Shown: positions 19,538-30,675, counted from the stretch's first letter. The stretch is DNA of 64,000 nucleotides from Streptococcus sp. Marseille-Q5986 (GCF_946902915.1 NZ_CAMPPY010000001.1:372001-436000), one strand, 5' to 3'. Notes: a model not told the origin generated them from the letters alone. Numbers and translations: made by a program.

Positions 19538-20325
19538 CAGTAAATCGAGCTATTTATCAGCATTTCTTCCAAGATGATATTCCTTTTATTGATAAGGGAT
19601 TAGAGTGGATAAGGCGGGTAGAAGATACATATGTACCGGTGCTTACTCCTTTTATCAATCCCCATCAGGAACAGATTTTAAGGGTGCTTACTGGGACATA
19701 TGGGCTGGGTTGCCAAAGTAGTGGTGATTTTCTTCTGACGGAGTCGGTTCGTGTTCTTCTCTATCCAGATTATTTTGAACCGGAAATATCAGACTTTGAA
19801 ATGGCCTTGTTGGAAATTTGCTATCCGAGCAAGTTTGAACAGCTGAGCCATGGAAAAATATTGGGAACAATCATCAACCAGCTAGGAATTGACCGTAAAT
19901 TATTTGGTGATATCTTGGTAGATGAAAAGAGAGCACAGATTTTTGTCAATCGTGATTTTATTTCTCTTTTTCAGGATGGGATAAGAAAGATTGGCAGACT
20001 TCCTGTATCGCTGGAGGAACGTCCTTTTACCGATAGGATTATATCTAAAATTGACTTTAGAGAACGAGAAATTTTAGTTTCGAGTTTTCGATTGGACGCC
20101 CTCTTATCAAGTGCCTTGAAATTATCTAGAAATCAAACCAGTCAACTGATTGAGAAAAAATCTGTCCAAGTAAACTATCATCTGATTGAAAAATCTGATT
20201 ACCAGGTTGCCGTTGGCGATTTGATCAGTGTGAGAAAGTTTGGTCGTCTAAAAGTTGTCAAAGACAATGGACAGACAAAAAAAGACAAGATAAAATTAAG
20301 CATTCAATTATTATTAAGTAAGTGA
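19534..20325 (+). CDS. ylmH: YlmH-family RNA-binding protein (S4 domain)
   Basis: The 263-residue protein has a YlmH-type N-terminal region (about 1-175) and a C-terminal S4 RNA-binding domain (about 185-250, starting RLDALLSSALKLSRNQTSQLIEKKSVQVNY without its full length quoted here). YlmH is conserved next to division genes and has been linked to ribosome rescue or quality control in Firmicutes. It starts inside the end of ylmG (ATGA overlap). Confidence 0.92.
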   Translation: MTVNRAIYQHFFQDDIPFIDKGLEWIRRVEDTYVPVLTPFINPHQEQILRVLTGTYGLGCQSSGDFLLTESVRVLLYPDYFEPEISDFEMALLEICYPSKFEQLSHGKILGTIINQLGIDRKLFGDILVDEKRAQIFVNRDFISLFQDGIRKIGRLPVSLEERPFTDRIISKIDFREREILVSSFRLDALLSSALKLSRNQTSQLIEKKSVQVNYHLIEKSDYQVAVGDLISVRKFGRLKVVKDNGQTKKDKIKLSIQLLLSK

Positions 20326-20333
20326 GGAAAAGT

Positions 20334-21128
20334 ATGCCAATTACATCGTTAGAAATTAAAGATAAAACCTTTGGTACAAGATTTAGAGGTTTTGACCCAG
20401 AAGAAGTAGATGAATTTCTTGATATCGTTGTTCGTGACTATGAAGATTTGGTTCGTAGTAATCACGACAAAGAGATACACATCAGGAGTTTGGAAGAACG
20501 TTTGTCTTACTTTGATGAGATGAAAGATTCCTTGAGTCAGTCAGTTTTGATTGCCCAAGATACTGCGGAGCGTGTCAAACAGGCTGCTCAAGAACGTTCG
20601 AACAATATTATTCAACAAGCTGAACAAGACGCTCAGCGTTTGCTAGAAGAAGCAAAATACAAGGCAAATGAAATTCTCCGTCAGGCAACAGATAATGCTA
20701 AGAAAGTGGCTGTTGAGACAGAAGAGTTGAAGAACAAGAGCCGTGTATTCCATCAACGCCTCAAGTCTACGATTGAAAGTCAGTTGGCTATTGTCGAGTC
20801 ATCAGATTGGGAAGACATTCTTCGCCCAACAGCAACGTATCTTCAAACAAGCGATGAAGCCTTTAAAGAAGTGGTGGGTGAAGTTCTTGGTGAAACTATT
20901 CCTTCACAACCTGAGGAAGAGCCAATTGATATGACTCGTCAATTTACACCAGAAGAGGTTGCTTTGTTGCAAGCTCGTATCGAGGCTGGCAACAAAGAAT
21001 TGGCTGAGTTTGAAGCTCAACAAAATCAACAAACAGATGAAAGTGAACAACATGAAGAGTCAGTTGACGTAGAAACTACTGCAGCAACTGAGGAAGATGC
21101 AAACAAAGAATCTGTTCTTATCCTATAA
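20334..21128 (+). CDS. divIVA: Cell division initiation protein DivIVA
   Basis: The start is the ATG at 20334 (MPITSLEIKDKTF), because the upstream GTG at 20322 lies in the ribosome site region AGTGAGGAAA. The protein has 264 residues: an N-terminal membrane-curvature-binding domain with TFGTRFRGFDPEEVDEFLD, then long coiled coils (about 30-165), then an acidic tail of Glu, Gln and Thr. It organises septal and polar proteins in streptococci. It ends the division operon. Confidence 0.95.
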   Translation: MPITSLEIKDKTFGTRFRGFDPEEVDEFLDIVVRDYEDLVRSNHDKEIHIRSLEERLSYFDEMKDSLSQSVLIAQDTAERVKQAAQERSNNIIQQAEQDAQRLLEEAKYKANEILRQATDNAKKVAVETEELKNKSRVFHQRLKSTIESQLAIVESSDWEDILRPTATYLQTSDEAFKEVVGEVLGETIPSQPEEEPIDMTRQFTPEEVALLQARIEAGNKELAEFEAQQNQQTDESEQHEESVDVETTAATEEDANKESVLIL

Positions 21129-21129
21129 A

Positions 21130-21352
21130 AGTAAATGTGAGAACAAAATCTAACCAACTATATTTTCAGCGAGCGGGAGATGGTGTGAGCCCTGCAATCC
21201 CTAGTCGTTAGATTATCCTCTCAACGAATCCAGTCTGAAAACAGTAAGACTGGACGTCCCCCACGTTACGGGAAAAGAGGAAAAGAGACGCTGTCTTTTT
21301 TCGAACAAAGGTGGTACCACGATTTTCGTCCTTTTTGGAAGTCGTGGTTTTT
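21130..21352 (+). promoter_or_regulatory. T-box leader of ileS
   Basis: The untranslated stretch contains the hallmark T-box sequence AAAGGTGGTACCACG at 21307-21321, whose 3' part pairs in the alternative terminator hairpin CCACGA/TCGTGG (21318-21348) with a T-run. Upstream is a Stem-I-like region with GGTGTGAG. ATC triplets at 21214-21216 and 21228-21230 are candidates for the isoleucine specifier; I cannot choose between them by eye. Uncharged tRNA-Ile would stabilise the antiterminator and allow ileS transcription. Confidence 0.92.
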
Positions 21353-21381
21353 AATTTGTTAATATTTATAAAGGAGATGCC

Positions 21382-24174
21382 ATGAAACTCAAAGATACCC
21401 TTAACCTTGGGAAAACAGCTTTCCCAATGCGTGCAGGCCTTCCTACCAAAGAGCCGGTTTGGCAAAAGAAATGGGAAGATGCAAAACTTTATCAACGTCG
21501 TCAAGAATTGAACCAAGGAAAACCGCATTTCACCTTGCATGATGGTCCTCCATACGCGAACGGAAATATCCACGTTGGACACGCTATGAACAAGATTTCA
21601 AAAGATATCATTGTTCGTTCAAAATCTATGTCAGGTTTTTACGCACCATTTATTCCAGGCTGGGATACTCATGGTCTGCCAATCGAGCAAGTTTTGGCAA
21701 AACAAGGTGTCAAACGTAAAGAAATGGACTTGGTTGAGTACTTGAAACTCTGCCGTGAATACGCTCTTTCTCAAGTAGATAAACAACGCGAAGACTTCAA
21801 ACGTTTGGGTGTTTCTGGTGACTGGGAAAATCCATATGTGACCTTGACTCCGGACTATGAAGCGGCTCAAATCCGTGTATTTGGTGAGATGGCTAATAAA
21901 GGTTATATCTACCGTGGTGCCAAGCCAGTTTACTGGTCTTGGTCATCTGAGTCTGCCCTTGCTGAAGCAGAGATTGAATACCATGACTTGGTTTCAACTT
22001 CCCTTTACTATGCCAACAAGGTCAAAGATGGTAAAGGTGTTCTAGATACAGATACTTACATCGTTGTCTGGACAACTACTCCATTTACTATCACAGCTTC
22101 TCGTGGTTTAACTGTCGGAGCGGATATTGATTACGTCTTGGTTCAACCTGCTGGTGAATCTCGTAAGTTTGTGGTTGCTGCAGAATTGTTGAATAGCTTG
22201 TCTGAGAAATTTGGTTGGGCGGATGTTCAAGTCTTGGCGACCTACCGTGGTCAAGAATTGAATAAAATCGTGACAGCTCACCCTTGGGATACAGCTGTAG
22301 ATGAGTTGGTGATCCTTGGTGATCACGTTACCACTGACTCTGGTACTGGTATTGTCCATACAGCCCCTGGTTTTGGTGAGGACGACTACAATGTCGGTGT
22401 TGCTAACGGCTTGGAAGTGTTTGTCACTGTCAATGAACGCGGTATTATGATGGAAAATGCTGGCTCTGACTTTGAAGGCCAGTTCTACGACAAGGTTGTA
22501 CCAACTGTTATTGAAAAACTTGGTAACCTCCTTCTAGCCCAAGAAGAAATTTCTCACTCATATCCATTTGACTGGCGTACGAAAAAACCAATCATTTGGC
22601 GTGCAGTTCCACAATGGTTTGCCTCTGTATCTAAATTCCGCCAAGAAATCTTGGACGAAATTGAAAAAGTGAAGTTCCACTCAGAATGGGGGAAAGTGCG
22701 TCTTTACAACATGATTCGTGACCGTGGCGACTGGGTTATTTCACGTCAACGTGCTTGGGGTGTTCCACTTCCAATCTTCTACGCAGAAGATGGTACAGCT
22801 ATTATGGCAGCTGAAACGATTGAACACGTAGCTCAACTTTTTGAAGAACACGGTTCAAGCATTTGGTGGGAACGTGATGCCAAAGACCTCTTACCAGAAG
22901 GATTTACGCATCCAGGTTCACCAAATGGCGAGTTCAAAAAAGAAACAGATATCATGGACGTTTGGTTTGACTCAGGTTCATCATGGAATGGAGTTGTGGT
23001 AAACCGTCCTGAATTGACTTACCCAGCAGACCTTTACCTAGAAGGTTCAGACCAATACCGTGGTTGGTTTAACTCATCACTCATCACATCTGTTGCCAAC
23101 CATGGCGTAGCACCTTACAAACAAATCTTGTCACAAGGTTTTGCTCTTGACGGGAAAGGTGAGAAGATGTCTAAATCTCTTGGTAATACTATTGCTCCAA
23201 GTGATGTTGAAAAACAATTTGGTGCGGAAATCTTGCGTCTCTGGGTAACAAGTGTTGACTCAAGCAACGACGTACGTATCTCTATGGATATCTTGAGCCA
23301 AGTCTCTGAAACTTACCGTAAGATTCGTAATACTCTTCGTTTCTTGATTGCCAATACATCTGACTTTAACCCATCTCAAGACGCAGTAGCTTACGATGAG
23401 CTTCGTTCAGTTGATAAGTACATGACGATTCGCTTTAACCAGCTTGTTAAGACCATTCGTGATGCTTACGCAAACTTTGAATTCTTGACAATCTACAAGG
23501 CCTTGGTAAACTTTATCAACGTTGACTTGTCAGCCTTCTACCTTGATTTTGCCAAAGATGTTGTTTATATCGAAGGTGCCAAATCATTGGAACGCCGTCA
23601 AATGCAGACTGTTTTCTATGACATTCTTGTGAAAATCACCAAACTCTTGACACCAATCCTTCCTCACACAGCAGAGGAAATCTGGTCATATCTTGAGTTT
23701 GAAGCAGAAGACTTCGTCCAATTGTCAGAATTACCAGAAGCGGAAACTTTTGCTAATCAAGAGGAAATCTTGGATACATGGGCTGCCTTCATGGACTTCC
23801 GTGGACAAGCTCAAAAAGCCTTGGAAGAGGCTCGTAATGCAAAATTAATCGGTAAATCACTTGAAGCTCACTTGACAGTTTATCCAAACGAAGTTGTGAA
23901 AGCTCTACTCGAAGCAGTAAACAGCAATGTAGCTCAACTTTTGATCGTGTCAGACTTGACCATCGCAGAAGGACCAGCTCCAGAAGCTACCGTTAGCTTC
24001 GAAGATGTAGCCTTCACTGTTGAACGTGCTGCAGGTAAAGTATGTGACCGTTGCCGTCGTATCGACCCAACAACAGCAGAACGCAGCTACAACGCAGTCA
24101 TCTGTGACCACTGTGCAAGCATCGTAGAAGAAAACTTTGCGGATGCAGTCGCAGAAGGATTTGAAGAGAAATAA
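21382..24174 (+). CDS. ileS: Isoleucyl-tRNA synthetase
   Basis: The 930-residue class I synthetase has the HIGH motif as HVGH ([11 protein letters not shown], about 58-69), an editing CP1 domain with WTTTPFTI (about 225) and [12 protein letters not shown], the KMSKS loop ([12 protein letters not shown], near 595) and a C-terminal zinc-binding region with CDRCRR and CDHC. All synthetic and editing elements appear intact. The gene is preceded by its T-box and followed by a strong terminator. Confidence 0.98.
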   Translation: MKLKDTLNLGKTAFPMRAGLPTKEPVWQKKWEDAKLYQRRQELNQGKPHFTLHDGPPYANGNIHVGHAMNKISKDIIVRSKSMSGFYAPFIPGWDTHGLPIEQVLAKQGVKRKEMDLVEYLKLCREYALSQVDKQREDFKRLGVSGDWENPYVTLTPDYEAAQIRVFGEMANKGYIYRGAKPVYWSWSSESALAEAEIEYHDLVSTSLYYANKVKDGKGVLDTDTYIVVWTTTPFTITASRGLTVGADIDYVLVQPAGESRKFVVAAELLNSLSEKFGWADVQVLATYRGQELNKIVTAHPWDTAVDELVILGDHVTTDSGTGIVHTAPGFGEDDYNVGVANGLEVFVTVNERGIMMENAGSDFEGQFYDKVVPTVIEKLGNLLLAQEEISHSYPFDWRTKKPIIWRAVPQWFASVSKFRQEILDEIEKVKFHSEWGKVRLYNMIRDRGDWVISRQRAWGVPLPIFYAEDGTAIMAAETIEHVAQLFEEHGSSIWWERDAKDLLPEGFTHPGSPNGEFKKETDIMDVWFDSGSSWNGVVVNRPELTYPADLYLEGSDQYRGWFNSSLITSVANHGVAPYKQILSQGFALDGKGEKMSKSLGNTIAPSDVEKQFGAEILRLWVTSVDSSNDVRISMDILSQVSETYRKIRNTLRFLIANTSDFNPSQDAVAYDELRSVDKYMTIRFNQLVKTIRDAYANFEFLTIYKALVNFINVDLSAFYLDFAKDVVYIEGAKSLERRQMQTVFYDILVKITKLLTPILPHTAEEIWSYLEFEAEDFVQLSELPEAETFANQEEILDTWAAFMDFRGQAQKALEEARNAKLIGKSLEAHLTVYPNEVVKALLEAVNSNVAQLLIVSDLTIAEGPAPEATVSFEDVAFTVERAAGKVCDRCRRIDPTTAERSYNAVICDHCASIVEENFADAVAEGFEEK

Positions 24175-24181
24175 GTTATGT

Positions 24182-24208
24182 AACCACAAGGATTTTCTTG
24201 TGGTTTTT
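24182..24208 (+). terminator. Rho-independent terminator after ileS
   Basis: AACCACAAG and CTTGTGGTT form a 9-bp stem around GATTTT, followed by TTTCT. Confidence 0.88.
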
Positions 24209-24292
24209 CTATATTTATAAATGAGAAGAAAAGCAGTTCAAAAGAATTAAAGAATGCTGGTATTATTTTGGGACAAGTTAGAGAATTTATAG

Positions 24293-24298
24293 TATAAT
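24293..24298 (+). promoter_or_regulatory. -10 element for the M26 protease gene
   Basis: TATAAT lies about 130 bases before the protease start. A possible -35 (TTGGGA) has a slightly long spacing of about 19. The long leader between promoter and start holds no other recognised element. Confidence 0.45.
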
Positions 24299-24425
24299 GA
24301 CGGTTGTAGATTAAATAGATCAGAATAGATATAGAAGTATTTTTGTTTCTTGTAAGTTTATCTGAGCGAGGAGGCAAAATGCTTCTTCTATTTTGAAATG
24401 GATAAAACAATAGAGAGGATATAGA

Positions 24426-27400
24426 ATGAAAAAGTTTTTTGGAGAGAAGCAACATCGTTTTTCCTTACGAAAGTTAGCGATTGGTCTTGTGTCTGCTTCT
24501 ATCTCGAGCTTATTTTTTGTGTCCATTGCAAGCAGTGGGAGCGTATTTGCTCAAGAAAGTGTAGCTGTTCACTACAAATATATGACGGATACGGAGCTGA
24601 GTGGGCAAGAAAAAGACTTGATTGTAAAGGATATTCCTAAAGTGGCTGAAGATAGTGAGAGCACTTACTATCTAGTCTACCGTATGGATGAGAAAGCCCA
24701 ACTAGGTCAGTTGCCTAATACCGGTGAGCACAGTAATCTGGTTACCGTCCTCACTGGTGGAGCCCTCGCTTCGGTTGGACTCCTTATTTTTGCTATTTCG
24801 AGAAATAAAGGCAAAAAGAAAGCACTGTTGAAAGTTGTTTTGATAACAGGAATGGGGAGTGGCTTGCTTTCTTCGGTTCAGGCTATTGAAAATCAACTCT
24901 TACTCCAATACAATCAAGAATATCAATTATCACAAGGAGATAGTCTGCCTCTGCCACGAGTTCTGTCAGGTTATACCTATTTAGGCTATATTAAGCAAGA
25001 CAAGAACGGCATTTTTCAAGAAATTACTACTAGAGGTCAGAAACTAGACGACACGGTTCACTCTCATCTCCAGAACAAGGAGGCTGGTCAAAATATACTA
25101 GATAATCAGAAAGAACCGTCTCAAATCCGTCCAGTAGAGCAATTAATTCCTTCTCGAGATTTGTCCAATCAAAAACCGTCAGGTCTTGCTAGTGTGAATC
25201 CTCAGGATGAAGTCTTAGATGGTCGCGTGAACAAACCAGAGCTCTTATACAAAGATCAAGAGATTGAAACCAAACTAGACTTTGCTGAAGTGGTTCAAGA
25301 AAATCCAGAACTAGCAGAGGGAACCATCCATGTCAAACAAGAAGGTCGTGCTGGGAAGAAGATTGAACTTGTTCGCATTTTCACTGTTGATAAGCAAGAA
25401 ATTGCTCGAGAGATTCTCTCAACTAAAGTAGAAGAAGCCTTGCCACGTGTAGTAGAAAAGGGAACAAAGAAAGCAGTCGCTTCGAGTGAAACACCATTCT
25501 CTGCAAGAAAAGGAGAGCCAGAGTCTCAGGCTTCCTTGCCAGAATATAGAGGTGAGCAATCGGGAGCTATTGTAGCCCCAGAGACAGCCGAAAAACCAGA
25601 ATATAGAGGAACTCAATCAGGTGCTATTGTCGAACCTGAGCAAGTTGCCCCACAGCCAGAGTACAAAGGGATTCAATCTGGTGCCATTGTTGAACCAGAA
25701 AAGCATGAACCAGAGGTTGGAGGTGCCCAGTCAGGTGCTTTGGTAGAACCAGAAACAACTGAAAAACCAGCCTATACAGGCAGTCAATCTGGAGCAATTG
25801 TCGAACCAGCAACGGCTGAGAAGCCAACCTATACAGGCACCCAATCGGGAGCAATAGTTGAACCCGAACAAGTTGCCCCTCTTCCAGAATATACTGGCAA
25901 TATCGAGAAAGTAGAACCGGAAACCCCATCTGAAAAACCACAAGAAAAAGATCCAGAAAAAACACTTGAATTAAGAAATGTTTCGGATCTGGAGTTGTAT
26001 AGTCAGACCGATGGTACTTACAAACAACATATTTCTTTGGATAGTGTTCCAAGTAATTCAGAAACTTACTTTGTAAAGGTTAAATCTTCGTCATTTAAAG
26101 ATGTCTATTTACCAGTTGCTTCAATAACTGAGGAAATAAAAAATGGTCAGACAGTTTATAAAATTACAGCCAAAGCTGAGAGACTGCAGCAAGAGCAGGA
26201 CAATAAATATGTTGACAATTTCAGCTTCTATCTTTCTAAGAAGGCTACAGAGGAAACGACAAACTTTACTTCCTTTAGTAATCTAGTTGAAGCTATAAAT
26301 CGGAATCCTGCTGGAACTTATCATCTAGCAGCTAGCTTAAACGCCAACGAAGTAGAATTAGGGCAAGATGATAGATCTTATATAAAGCAAACATTTACAG
26401 GTCAATTAATCGGTGAAAAAGATGGCAAGCAGTATGCTATTTACAACTTGAAAAAGCCTCTGTTTGAAACCTTGAGTGGCGCCACAGTAGAAAAATTGAG
26501 TCTGAAAAATGTCTCTATTTCAGGGAAAGATGATATCGGTTCACTGGCTTATAAAGCCCAGAATGGCACAAAGATTAAACAAGTTCACGTCGATGGTGTT
26601 CTAGCAGGTGAACGTGGTATCGGTGGTTTGCTGGCTAAGGCTGATCAATCAAGCATCACAGAGAGCAGTTTCAAGGGAAGAATTATCAACACTTATGAAA
26701 CGACAGCTGCCTACAATATCGGTGGTTTGGTCGGTCATTTGACAGGAAACAGGGCTTTGCTGACGAAGTCAAAAGCGACAGTAGCCATTTCATCCAACAC
26801 AAATAGTTCAGATCAGACTGTGGGTGGTCTTGCAGGTCTAGTAGATCAGGATGCACAAATCCATGATAGTTATGCTGAGGGTGACATTAACAATGTCAAG
26901 CACTTTGGTAGAGTCGCGGGAGTAGCAGGCAATTTGTGGGATCGAACTTCTGGAGATGAAAAGCATGCTGGAAGCTTGACCAATGTTCTCAGCGATGTCA
27001 ATGTAACCAACGGAAATGCTATTACCGGTTACCACTATAATGGAATGAAGGTGAAGGACACATTCAGCAGTAAGGCGAACAGAGTCTACAATGTAACCTT
27101 GGTCAAGGATGAGGTCGTCAGCAAGGAATCCTTTGAAGAAAGAGGAACAATGCTAGATGCTTCCCAAATCGAAAGCAAAAAAGCAGCCATCAATCCTCTC
27201 ACTCTACCAACAGTGGAATCCCTCTCAACAAGTGGCAAAAAAGACAGTGATTTTTCTAAGGTGGCTCATTATCAAGCTAAGCGCGACTTGGTTTATAAGA
27301 ACATTGAAAAATTGCTACCTTTCTACAACAAGGCAACCATCGTCAAATACGGAAACTTGGTCAATAAGAACAGTCTTTTATATCAAAAAGAACTCTTGTC

Positions 27401-29819
27401 AGCAGTCATGATGAAGGATAACCAAGTCATCACAGACATTGTTTCTAACAAACAGACTGCAAACAAACTCTTACTTCACTACAAGGATCATTCATCTGAG
27501 AAGCTTGATCTCAAGTACCAAGCTGATTTTGCCAAATTAGCAGAATATAGTCTAGGAAATACGGGGCTTCTCTATACGCCAAACCAATTCTTGTATGGCC
27601 AAAGCCCTATCATCAAGCAAGTCTTACCTGACTTACAAAAGGTTGACTACCATTCAGAAGCCATCAGAAAGACACTCGGTATTTCTCCAAACGTCAAGCA
27701 AACGGAGCTCTATCTAGAAGACCAGTTCGCCAAAACCAAGGAACATTTGGAAGATAGTTTGAAAAAACTCTTGTCAGCGGATGCTGGACTGGCTGGTGAC
27801 AACCAAGTTACCAAGGGCTATCTTGTAGATAAAATCAAGCGCAATAAGGAAGCCTTGCTACTTGGCTTGACCTATCTGGAACGTTGGTATAACTTCAGCT
27901 ATGGTCAGGTGAATGTCAAAGACCTGGTTATGTATCGTTCAGACTTCTTTGGTAAGGGAAATGCTTCGCCACTAGATACTCTAATCGAGTTAGGTAAATC
28001 TGGCTTTAACAATCTTCTAGCTAAGAATAATGTCGATACTTATGGTATCAGTCTTGCCAACAATCATGGAACGACAGATTTGTTTAGTACGCTAGAACAT
28101 TACCGAAAAGTCTTTCTACCAGAGAAAAGCAACAATGACTGGTTTAAATCAGAGACTAAGGCTTACATCGTTGAAGAAAAATCTAATATTAAAGAAGTCA
28201 AAACTAAGCAGGGACTAGCTGGCACCAAGTATTCTATCGGTGTTTATGATCGCATCACGAGTGCCACATGGAAATACCGCAATATGCTCTTGCCTCTCCT
28301 AACCTTGCCAGAAAGATCAGTCTTTGTCATCTCGACCATGTCTAGTCTAGGATTTGGAGCCTATGATCGCTACCGCAATAGTGACCATAAAGCAGGCAAG
28401 AATCTCAATGACTTTGTTGAAGAAAATACGCGTGAAACAGCCAAACGCCAGCGAGATCACTACGATTATTGGTATCGCATTTTAGATGAACAATCACGTG
28501 AAAAACTCTATCGTACAATTCTCCTTTATGATGCTTATAAGTTTGGTGATGATACAACCTCTGGAAAAGCTACAGTGGAGGCTAAGTTTGATAGTTCCAA
28601 TCCAGCCATGAAGAACTTCTTTGGTCCAGTTGGCAATAAGGTAGTACACAACCAGCATGGAGCCTACGCAACAGGGGATGGCGTCTACTACATGTCTTAC
28701 CGTATGCTAGACAAGGATGGAGCCATTACATATACCCATGAGATGACCCATGATTCAGATCAGGATATTTACCTTGGTGGCTATGGTCGAAGAAGTGGCT
28801 TGGGACCAGAGTTCTTCGCAAAAGGCTTATTGCAAGCCCCTGACCAACCAAGTGACGCAACCATTACCATCAATTCTATCTTGAAACACTCAGAATCAGA
28901 TAGTACAGAGGACACCCGTCTGCAAGTCTTGGATCCGACAGAGAGATTCCAAAACGCAACAGATCTTCAGAACTATGTCCATAACATGTTTGACCTTATT
29001 TACATGCTGGAATACCTCGAAGGGCAATCAATCGTTAAGAAACTAAATGTTTACCAGAAAATGGCGGCTCTCAGAAAAATTGAGAACAAGTATGTGAAAG
29101 ATCCAGCAGATGGAAATGAGGTCTATGCCACTAACGTAGTCAAAGAATTGACAGAAGAAGAGGCCCGAAACCTAAATAGTTTTGATAGTTTGATTGACCA
29201 TAACATCTTATCTGCTCGCGAGTACCAATCTGGTGACTATGAACGAAATGGCTACTATACGATTAAACTCTTTGCCCCAATCTTTTCAGCTCTCAGCAGT
29301 GAGAAAGGCACGCCAGGGGACCTTATGGGACGTCGGATCGCTTACGAACTTTTGGCTGCCAAAGGCTTTAAGGATGGAATGGTACCTTATATCTCCAACC
29401 AATACGAAGAAATTGCCAAACAAAAAGGTAAAACTATCAATCTCTATGGTAAAGAACGCGGATTGGTGACAGATGAACTTGTATTGGACAAGGTATTTGA
29501 AGGGAAGTATTCTTCTTGGGCTGCCTTTAAGAAAGCCATGTATAAAGAGCGTGTGGATCAGTTTGAACATTTGAATAAAGTTACTTTTAAAGATCCGACG
29601 CAATCATGGATGAGCAATGCCACCAAGACCATTCAAAGAGTAAAAGAATTGCAAGAACTGATGGATCAAGCTGTTTTGAAGGATGCTGAAGGTCCTCGTT
29701 GGAGTGACTATAAGCCAGAGATTGACAGTGCCGTTCATAAGTTGAAGAGAGCAATCTTTAAGGCCTATCTTGACCAAACAAACGATTTCAGAACCTCTAT
29801 TTTTGCAAATAAAAAGTAA
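24426..29819 (+). CDS. Cell-wall-associated M26 zinc metalloprotease (IgA1 protease/Zmp family)
   Basis: The 1797-residue surface protein starts with a YSIRK-type signal peptide (RFSLRKLAIGLVSASIS). As in other streptococcal M26 enzymes, the sorting signal is N-terminal: LPNTG at 96-100, a membrane segment (about 105-124) and a second one (about 133-152). Then come a G5-like domain (about 275-345), six QSGAIVEP-type repeats (about 370-495), a GLUG/M26 N-terminal beta-helix region (about 690-860) and the M26 peptidase. The zinc site is HEMTH at 1438-1442 with Glu1462 as probable third ligand. Family and anchoring are sure; substrate (IgA1 or other) cannot be decided. The ileS-gpmA location is not where I recall the pneumococcal iga or zmpB genes. 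Confidence 0.93.
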   Translation: MKKFFGEKQHRFSLRKLAIGLVSASISSLFFVSIASSGSVFAQESVAVHYKYMTDTELSGQEKDLIVKDIPKVAEDSESTYYLVYRMDEKAQLGQLPNTGEHSNLVTVLTGGALASVGLLIFAISRNKGKKKALLKVVLITGMGSGLLSSVQAIENQLLLQYNQEYQLSQGDSLPLPRVLSGYTYLGYIKQDKNGIFQEITTRGQKLDDTVHSHLQNKEAGQNILDNQKEPSQIRPVEQLIPSRDLSNQKPSGLASVNPQDEVLDGRVNKPELLYKDQEIETKLDFAEVVQENPELAEGTIHVKQEGRAGKKIELVRIFTVDKQEIAREILSTKVEEALPRVVEKGTKKAVASSETPFSARKGEPESQASLPEYRGEQSGAIVAPETAEKPEYRGTQSGAIVEPEQVAPQPEYKGIQSGAIVEPEKHEPEVGGAQSGALVEPETTEKPAYTGSQSGAIVEPATAEKPTYTGTQSGAIVEPEQVAPLPEYTGNIEKVEPETPSEKPQEKDPEKTLELRNVSDLELYSQTDGTYKQHISLDSVPSNSETYFVKVKSSSFKDVYLPVASITEEIKNGQTVYKITAKAERLQQEQDNKYVDNFSFYLSKKATEETTNFTSFSNLVEAINRNPAGTYHLAASLNANEVELGQDDRSYIKQTFTGQLIGEKDGKQYAIYNLKKPLFETLSGATVEKLSLKNVSISGKDDIGSLAYKAQNGTKIKQVHVDGVLAGERGIGGLLAKADQSSITESSFKGRIINTYETTAAYNIGGLVGHLTGNRALLTKSKATVAISSNTNSSDQTVGGLAGLVDQDAQIHDSYAEGDINNVKHFGRVAGVAGNLWDRTSGDEKHAGSLTNVLSDVNVTNGNAITGYHYNGMKVKDTFSSKANRVYNVTLVKDEVVSKESFEERGTMLDASQIESKKAAINPLTLPTVESLSTSGKKDSDFSKVAHYQAKRDLVYKNIEKLLPFYNKATIVKYGNLVNKNSLLYQKELLSAVMMKDNQVITDIVSNKQTANKLLLHYKDHSSEKLDLKYQADFAKLAEYSLGNTGLLYTPNQFLYGQSPIIKQVLPDLQKVDYHSEAIRKTLGISPNVKQTELYLEDQFAKTKEHLEDSLKKLLSADAGLAGDNQVTKGYLVDKIKRNKEALLLGLTYLERWYNFSYGQVNVKDLVMYRSDFFGKGNASPLDTLIELGKSGFNNLLAKNNVDTYGISLANNHGTTDLFSTLEHYRKVFLPEKSNNDWFKSETKAYIVEEKSNIKEVKTKQGLAGTKYSIGVYDRITSATWKYRNMLLPLLTLPERSVFVISTMSSLGFGAYDRYRNSDHKAGKNLNDFVEENTRETAKRQRDHYDYWYRILDEQSREKLYRTILLYDAYKFGDDTTSGKATVEAKFDSSNPAMKNFFGPVGNKVVHNQHGAYATGDGVYYMSYRMLDKDGAITYTHEMTHDSDQDIYLGGYGRRSGLGPEFFAKGLLQAPDQPSDATITINSILKHSESDSTEDTRLQVLDPTERFQNATDLQNYVHNMFDLIYMLEYLEGQSIVKKLNVYQKMAALRKIENKYVKDPADGNEVYATNVVKELTEEEARNLNSFDSLIDHNILSAREYQSGDYERNGYYTIKLFAPIFSALSSEKGTPGDLMGRRIAYELLAAKGFKDGMVPYISNQYEEIAKQKGKTINLYGKERGLVTDELVLDKVFEGKYSSWAAFKKAMYKERVDQFEHLNKVTFKDPTQSWMSNATKTIQRVKELQELMDQAVLKDAEGPRWSDYKPEIDSAVHKLKRAIFKAYLDQTNDFRTSIFANKK
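25539..25905 (+). repeat. In-frame tandem repeats in the M26 protease gene
   Basis: Six degenerate repeats of about 18-21 codons encode units around QSGAIVEPE, joined by PEY(R/K/T)G-type linkers. They form an extended Pro/Glu-rich stalk that probably lifts the catalytic part away from the wall. Such repeats vary in number between strains through slippage or recombination. Confidence 0.85.
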
Positions 29820-29971
29820 TGAATTATAGAAGTTCCTAGGCAGGATGAGAGCAATTTGCTTTCTGACTCGTAGGACTTGTCGATTTTAACTAGCTTTTTT
29901 GTGAAAAATTGTGTAAAATAGAATAGATAAACGAGGGGAAACCTCGGAAAATTTAAAGGAGAATCCATCTA
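29820..29971 (+). promoter_or_regulatory. Intergenic region with probable terminator and gpmA promoter
   Basis: AAGTTCCTA and TAGGACTT can pair around an inner AGAGCAA/TTGCTTTCT stem, a plausible terminator for the protease gene. Downstream, TAAAAT near 29914-29919 may be the gpmA -10 box. AAAGGAG precedes the gpmA start. Confidence 0.4.
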
Positions 29972-30664
29972 ATGGTAAAATTGGTTTTTGCTCGCCATGG
30001 TGAGTCTGAATGGAACAAAGCTAACCTTTTCACTGGTTGGGCTGATGTTGACTTGTCTGAAAAAGGGACACAACAAGCGATTGACGCTGGTAAATTGATC
30101 AAAGAAGCTGGTATCGAATTTGACCAAGCTTACACTTCAGTATTGAAACGTGCAATCAAAACAACAAACTTGGCTCTTGAAGCTGCTGACCAATTGTGGG
30201 TTCCAGTTGAAAAATCATGGCGCTTGAACGAACGTCACTACGGTGGTTTGACTGGTAAAAACAAAGCTGAAGCTGCTGAACAATTTGGTGATGAGCAAGT
30301 TCACATCTGGCGTCGTTCATACGATGTATTGCCTCCAAACATGGACCGTGATGATGAGCACTCAGCTCACACCGACCGTCGTTACGCTTCACTTGACGAC
30401 TCAGTTATCCCAGATGCTGAAAACTTGAAAGTGACTTTGGAACGTGCCCTTCCATTCTGGGAAGATAAAATCGCTCCAGCACTTAAAGATGGTAAAAACG
30501 TATTCGTAGGAGCTCACGGTAACTCAATCCGTGCCCTTGTAAAACACATCAAACACTTGTCAGATGATGAGATTATGGGTGTAGAAATCCCTAACTTCCC
30601 ACCATTGGTATTCGAATTCGACGAAAAATTGAACGTAGTTTCTGAATACTATCTTGGAAAATAA
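29972..30664 (+). CDS. gpmA: 2,3-bisphosphoglycerate-dependent phosphoglycerate mutase
   Basis: The 230-residue histidine phosphatase begins [13 protein letters not shown], with the catalytic histidine in [21 protein letters not shown] and the second histidine in GAHGNSIR (about 182) complete the active site. It interconverts 3- and 2-phosphoglycerate in glycolysis. The codons are strongly biased to highly expressed forms, unlike the neighbouring protease and TetR genes. Confidence 0.97.
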   Translation: MVKLVFARHGESEWNKANLFTGWADVDLSEKGTQQAIDAGKLIKEAGIEFDQAYTSVLKRAIKTTNLALEAADQLWVPVEKSWRLNERHYGGLTGKNKAEAAEQFGDEQVHIWRRSYDVLPPNMDRDDEHSAHTDRRYASLDDSVIPDAENLKVTLERALPFWEDKIAPALKDGKNVFVGAHGNSIRALVKHIKHLSDDEIMGVEIPNFPPLVFEFDEKLNVVSEYYLGK

Positions 30665-30675
30665 TCTATAAACAG

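Noticed and set aside
25539..25905. Short repeats in the protease gene considered as a CRISPR array.
   Set aside because: They are in frame, degenerate at codon level and encode a Pro/Glu stalk.
25624..26052. 142-codon minus-strand frame in the protease repeat region.
   Set aside because: Repeat-derived antisense frame with no ribosome site.
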